Program-made: the position numbers and the translations under genes
Shown: piece by piece, positions 5,072 through 6,630 of the stretch
Position numbering within the stretch: position 1 is the first letter of the stretch
How the letters are laid out: each line of letters opens with the position of its first letter
Notes under the pieces: model-generated
What the model was told of the DNA's origin: nothing
The model's database searches: none
The model's input: only the letters and a program-made list of their open reading frames with translations
Assembly (NCBI GenBank): GCA_024699575.1
Contig: JAILPF010000414.1
Coordinates: forward strand, 1-6,630
From: Acetatifactor sp.
GTDB lineage: Bacteria; Bacillota; Clostridia; Lachnospirales; Lachnospiraceae
Length of the DNA stretch: 6,630 nucleotides
Direction of reading: 5' to 3'

Positions 5072-5110
5072 GGCGTTTTCGCTGTCATAATGTAATTCAT
5101 ATTCATCACG

Positions 5111-5124
5111 AAAGGAGACGCATG
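5111..5124 (+). promoter_or_regulatory. Ribosome site fixing the relaxase start
   Basis: AAAGGAG (5111-5117) lies 4 bases before the ATG at 5122. It decides between this start and an in-frame GTG at 4984, which would run the coding region through the oriT hairpins. Confidence 0.75.
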
Positions 5125-6180
5125 ATTTCATATTCATTACATATTTCCAGCAAAAAGCATGCTCTCACAACAACCAAAAAGGTTGCCGGTGTGAGCAAGC
5201 ATAATCTCCGCCAATACCAAAGCGAGCAGTACTGCAAGGACAACATCTTCGTACTGCTTGGCGGAGATAACATTCTTGATGATGTAAAGAAATGCTATCA
5301 TCAAGAATTTGACGCCTGCCTTGCCAAGTACAATGAAGGCAAGCGTCCGGATCGTCGGATCGACGATTATCTAAAATACGTTTCGGAGAACGGAAAGAAC
5401 GATGTAGCGGTAGAGATGATCATTCAACTGGGTGATGCAGAGTTTTGGAAGGACAAACCATTGCACATGAAGCAGCAGATGGTTCCGATCTTTGAACATC
5501 AGCTTGATCAACTGAGGGAGCTTGTGCCGGACTTCAAAATGGTGTCCGCAGTGGTCCATCTGGATGAAAAATCTCCCCATGCACACATTGTGGGTGTTCC
5601 GGTCGGAACAGGCTATAAGCGTGGCATGGAAAGACAGGCAGCCAAGACGAAGGTGTTCACCCAAGAGTCGCTGAAATACCTGCAGGAGCAAATGCATATC
5701 AATGCTGAGACTGATATGCAGGAACACCCGGAGATCTTCCAAGGGGAAAGCCTAAAGGAGATCGAGAAGGGACGCAACAGTGATTGGTCAAAAGAATACT
5801 ACATCAGACAGAAGGCAGAACAGCTTGAGGATATGACAGCCAGATTGACGTCTGTCTCAGAGTCTGTGGAAGCAAAGGAAGAGATGCTTGAAAGCTTGAA
5901 TGAGCAGACCGAGGAGTGTGTGCAGAAGCTTGTTGAAACAGAAGCCCAGAAGGAGTTTATGAGATATGCCTTCCTATCCGAACCCAAGACAGCACTTGGC
6001 AAGCTTGTATCAGGAGCATGGAAAAAGTTTAAGCATTGGTGGGATGAGAACCATCGTTCCAAAGTGGAGACCAGAGTCCGGGAGAGCATCTTAAGCCAGC
6101 TCAAAGAATTGAAAGAGGAGTCATGGGAAAGGGCAGGAGAACGAGTCAAGACCAGACGAAGGGATGACATCGACAGATAA
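5122..6180 (+). CDS. mob: MobV-family relaxase (Mob_Pre plasmid mobilization/recombination protein)
   Basis: A 352-aa DNA-nicking transfer protein of the Mob_Pre/MobV type. It would cut one strand at oriT, stay attached to the 5' end and lead it through a helper conjugation channel. Conserved motif I is KHNLR, with H27 and R30 (the equivalent His is the proposed nucleophile in MobM of pMV158). The metal-binding motif is HLDEKSPHAH (H146, E149, H153, H155). Residues about 225-285 form a likely coiled coil, and the C-terminus is strongly basic (ERVKTRRRDD), suiting DNA contact. The reading frame stays open upstream to 4984, but AAAGGAG (5111-5117) ahead of the ATG at 5122 and the family start (SYSLHISSKKH) fix the start there. 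It is intact. Its neighbours show the element is mobilizable rather than self-transmissible within this window. Confidence 0.95.
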   Translation: MISYSLHISSKKHALTTTKKVAGVSKHNLRQYQSEQYCKDNIFVLLGGDNILDDVKKCYHQEFDACLAKYNEGKRPDRRIDDYLKYVSENGKNDVAVEMIIQLGDAEFWKDKPLHMKQQMVPIFEHQLDQLRELVPDFKMVSAVVHLDEKSPHAHIVGVPVGTGYKRGMERQAAKTKVFTQESLKYLQEQMHINAETDMQEHPEIFQGESLKEIEKGRNSDWSKEYYIRQKAEQLEDMTARLTSVSESVEAKEEMLESLNEQTEECVQKLVETEAQKEFMRYAFLSEPKTALGKLVSGAWKKFKHWWDENHRSKVETRVRESILSQLKELKEESWERAGERVKTRRRDDIDR

Positions 6181-6202
6181 GCTATTTCTCTATGACGAAC
6201 AA

Positions 6203-6229
6203 TAACGGGGGCGTGCCACGCCCTCGTTA
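6203..6229 (-). terminator. GC-rich hairpin between two convergent genes; possible terminator
   Basis: A 12-bp stem with one G-T pair (TAACGGGGGCGT at 6203-6214, ACGCCCTCGTTA at 6218-6229) and a 3-nt loop lies between the relaxase stop and the stop of the leftward gene. A good T tract is lacking on both strands; on the minus strand TTATTG follows, which is weak. It probably ends both converging transcripts, though it might also belong to the element's right-end structures. Confidence 0.6.
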
Positions 6230-6248
6230 CTAATGTAAGCATTTTGAA

Positions 6249-6630
6249 CTATGAGACTTGTCCATTGGAATTGCAAGTTAATGAAACTGTTCTTGTAATA
6301 GTTTGAAGATACTGACCACTCAGAAATTGGTCTGCAGAGGCAGTTGCGTAAGCGATGTTCCCACTTTTGCTTGAGGATGATGATGCAATTACCCATACAG
6401 AATTATTATAAGATTGTGCACTCACGGATGAACTGATACATTTTGATGTTCCATTACCATATGTGAATGTACCTGTTACAGTCACGCTCCAAGCTGCTTT
6501 GCCCTTTGAATCGTAATATGTAGAGGTTTTGGATTTTGTTAGTGATGAAGAAAGGGTAGAAAATTTAGAGGCTTTCGTAATTTCTTGTATTTCTGTAATA
6601 AAGTAACTGCCATCTTCTAAATATTCAATT
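6249..6630 (-). CDS. Ser/Thr-rich probable secreted protein, C-terminal 126 residues (5' end outside window)
   Basis: The minus-strand frame stays open from the TAG stop (6249-6251) to the window edge, so only the C-terminal part is seen. A GTG at 6485 is internal, not the start. The visible sequence includes EYLEDGSYFITEI, then TYYDSKGKAAWSVTVTGTFTY, a long Ser-rich stretch, and TITRTVSLTCNSNGQVS at the end. Two cysteines (in TSKCISS and SLTCNSN) could form a disulfide. It is rich in Ser, Thr and aromatic residues with alternating beta-strand character. I recall small Firmicutes proteins of this pattern that carry a signal peptide, but the N-terminus is not visible here. The function is unknown. 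The gene converges on the relaxase gene, and its DNA is more AT-rich than the mob gene. It could be element cargo or the flanking chromosome. Confidence 0.75.
   Translation of the reverse strand, partial: IEYLEDGSYFITEIQEITKASKFSTLSSSLTKSKTSTYYDSKGKAAWSVTVTGTFTYGNGTSKCISSSVSAQSYNNSVWVIASSSSSKSGNIAYATASADQFLSGQYLQTITRTVSLTCNSNGQVS

Larger units (their letters stand above)
4910..5072. other. Putative origin of transfer (oriT) region
   Basis: The 234 bases without a gene between the 77-aa gene and the relaxase gene are packed with hairpins. There is a 9-bp stem with a G-U pair and 3-nt loop (4910-4918 / 4922-4930), a perfect 12-bp inverted repeat (4970-4981 / 5001-5012), and an imperfect hairpin (5013-5052). 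A near-perfect 11-bp tandem repeat follows (5050-5071). MobV systems place oriT just upstream of mob and use inverted repeats beside a nick sequence that in pMV158 reads TAGTGTG/TTA. Related words here are TAGTGCG (4982-4988, plus strand) and TAGTGTCATTA on the minus strand (about 5034-5024). Which strand and base are nicked cannot be told by eye. Confidence 0.7.

Noticed and set aside
4984..5121. Longer relaxase reading frame starting at GTG 4984
   Set aside because: It would code through the oriT hairpins and lacks a ribosome site; the ATG at 5122 has AAAGGAG and matches the family N-terminus.
5371..6242. Minus-strand open frames antisense to the relaxase gene
   Set aside because: They overlap a clearly identified MobV gene and show no recognisable domain or start signal.

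Overview
The window looks like a chromosomal segment of a Gram-positive gut Clostridium relative, most likely Lachnospiraceae. This is inferred from the protein flavour (type III glutamine synthetase, MobV relaxase, strong AGGAG-type ribosome sites, moderate GC); no 16S or other decisive marker is present. It carries most or all of the core of a small integrative and mobilizable element (IME) inserted just downstream of a tRNA-Gln gene.

Layout. (1) 1-1013 is ordinary chromosome: the 3' end of a type III glutamine synthetase gene with a textbook terminator, then tRNA-Gln(CTG) with its own promoter and terminator. (2) 1014-1176 has no gene but is rich in structure: an 8-bp inverted repeat around a 7-nt spacer (candidate recombination core or left att site), two sets of short tandem repeats (candidate integrase arm sites), and a bidirectional terminator. 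(3) 1177-1968 is a control region: a leftward helix-turn-helix (XRE) regulator gene faces away from a rightward promoter. Two copies of the operator-like palindrome ACATCA-nn-TGATGT lie in and just after that promoter. (4) 1969-3455 encodes an excisionase-like protein and a tyrosine integrase that starts at TTG. (5) 3456-4653 encodes a RepA/AAA_25-type helicase-like ATPase. A large stem-loop lies on each side, and the downstream one encloses an array of TTGCAA words. (6) 4654-6177 encodes a small conserved 77-aa protein, followed by an oriT-like region of nested hairpins and a MobV (Mob_Pre) relaxase. (7) From 6203 a hairpin separates the relaxase gene from a convergent, window-truncated gene for a Ser/Thr-rich protein that resembles small secreted Firmicutes proteins.

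Reading of the system. The regulator probably represses xis-int, and perhaps the whole rightward block. On relief, Xis and Int would excise the element, the ATPase and stem-loop/iteron-like region could support replication of the circle, and MobV would nick oriT for transfer by a conjugation apparatus borrowed from another element. No type IV secretion, coupling-protein or recognised replication-initiator gene is visible here. The right end of the element is not identified; it lies after the relaxase gene, possibly beyond the window.
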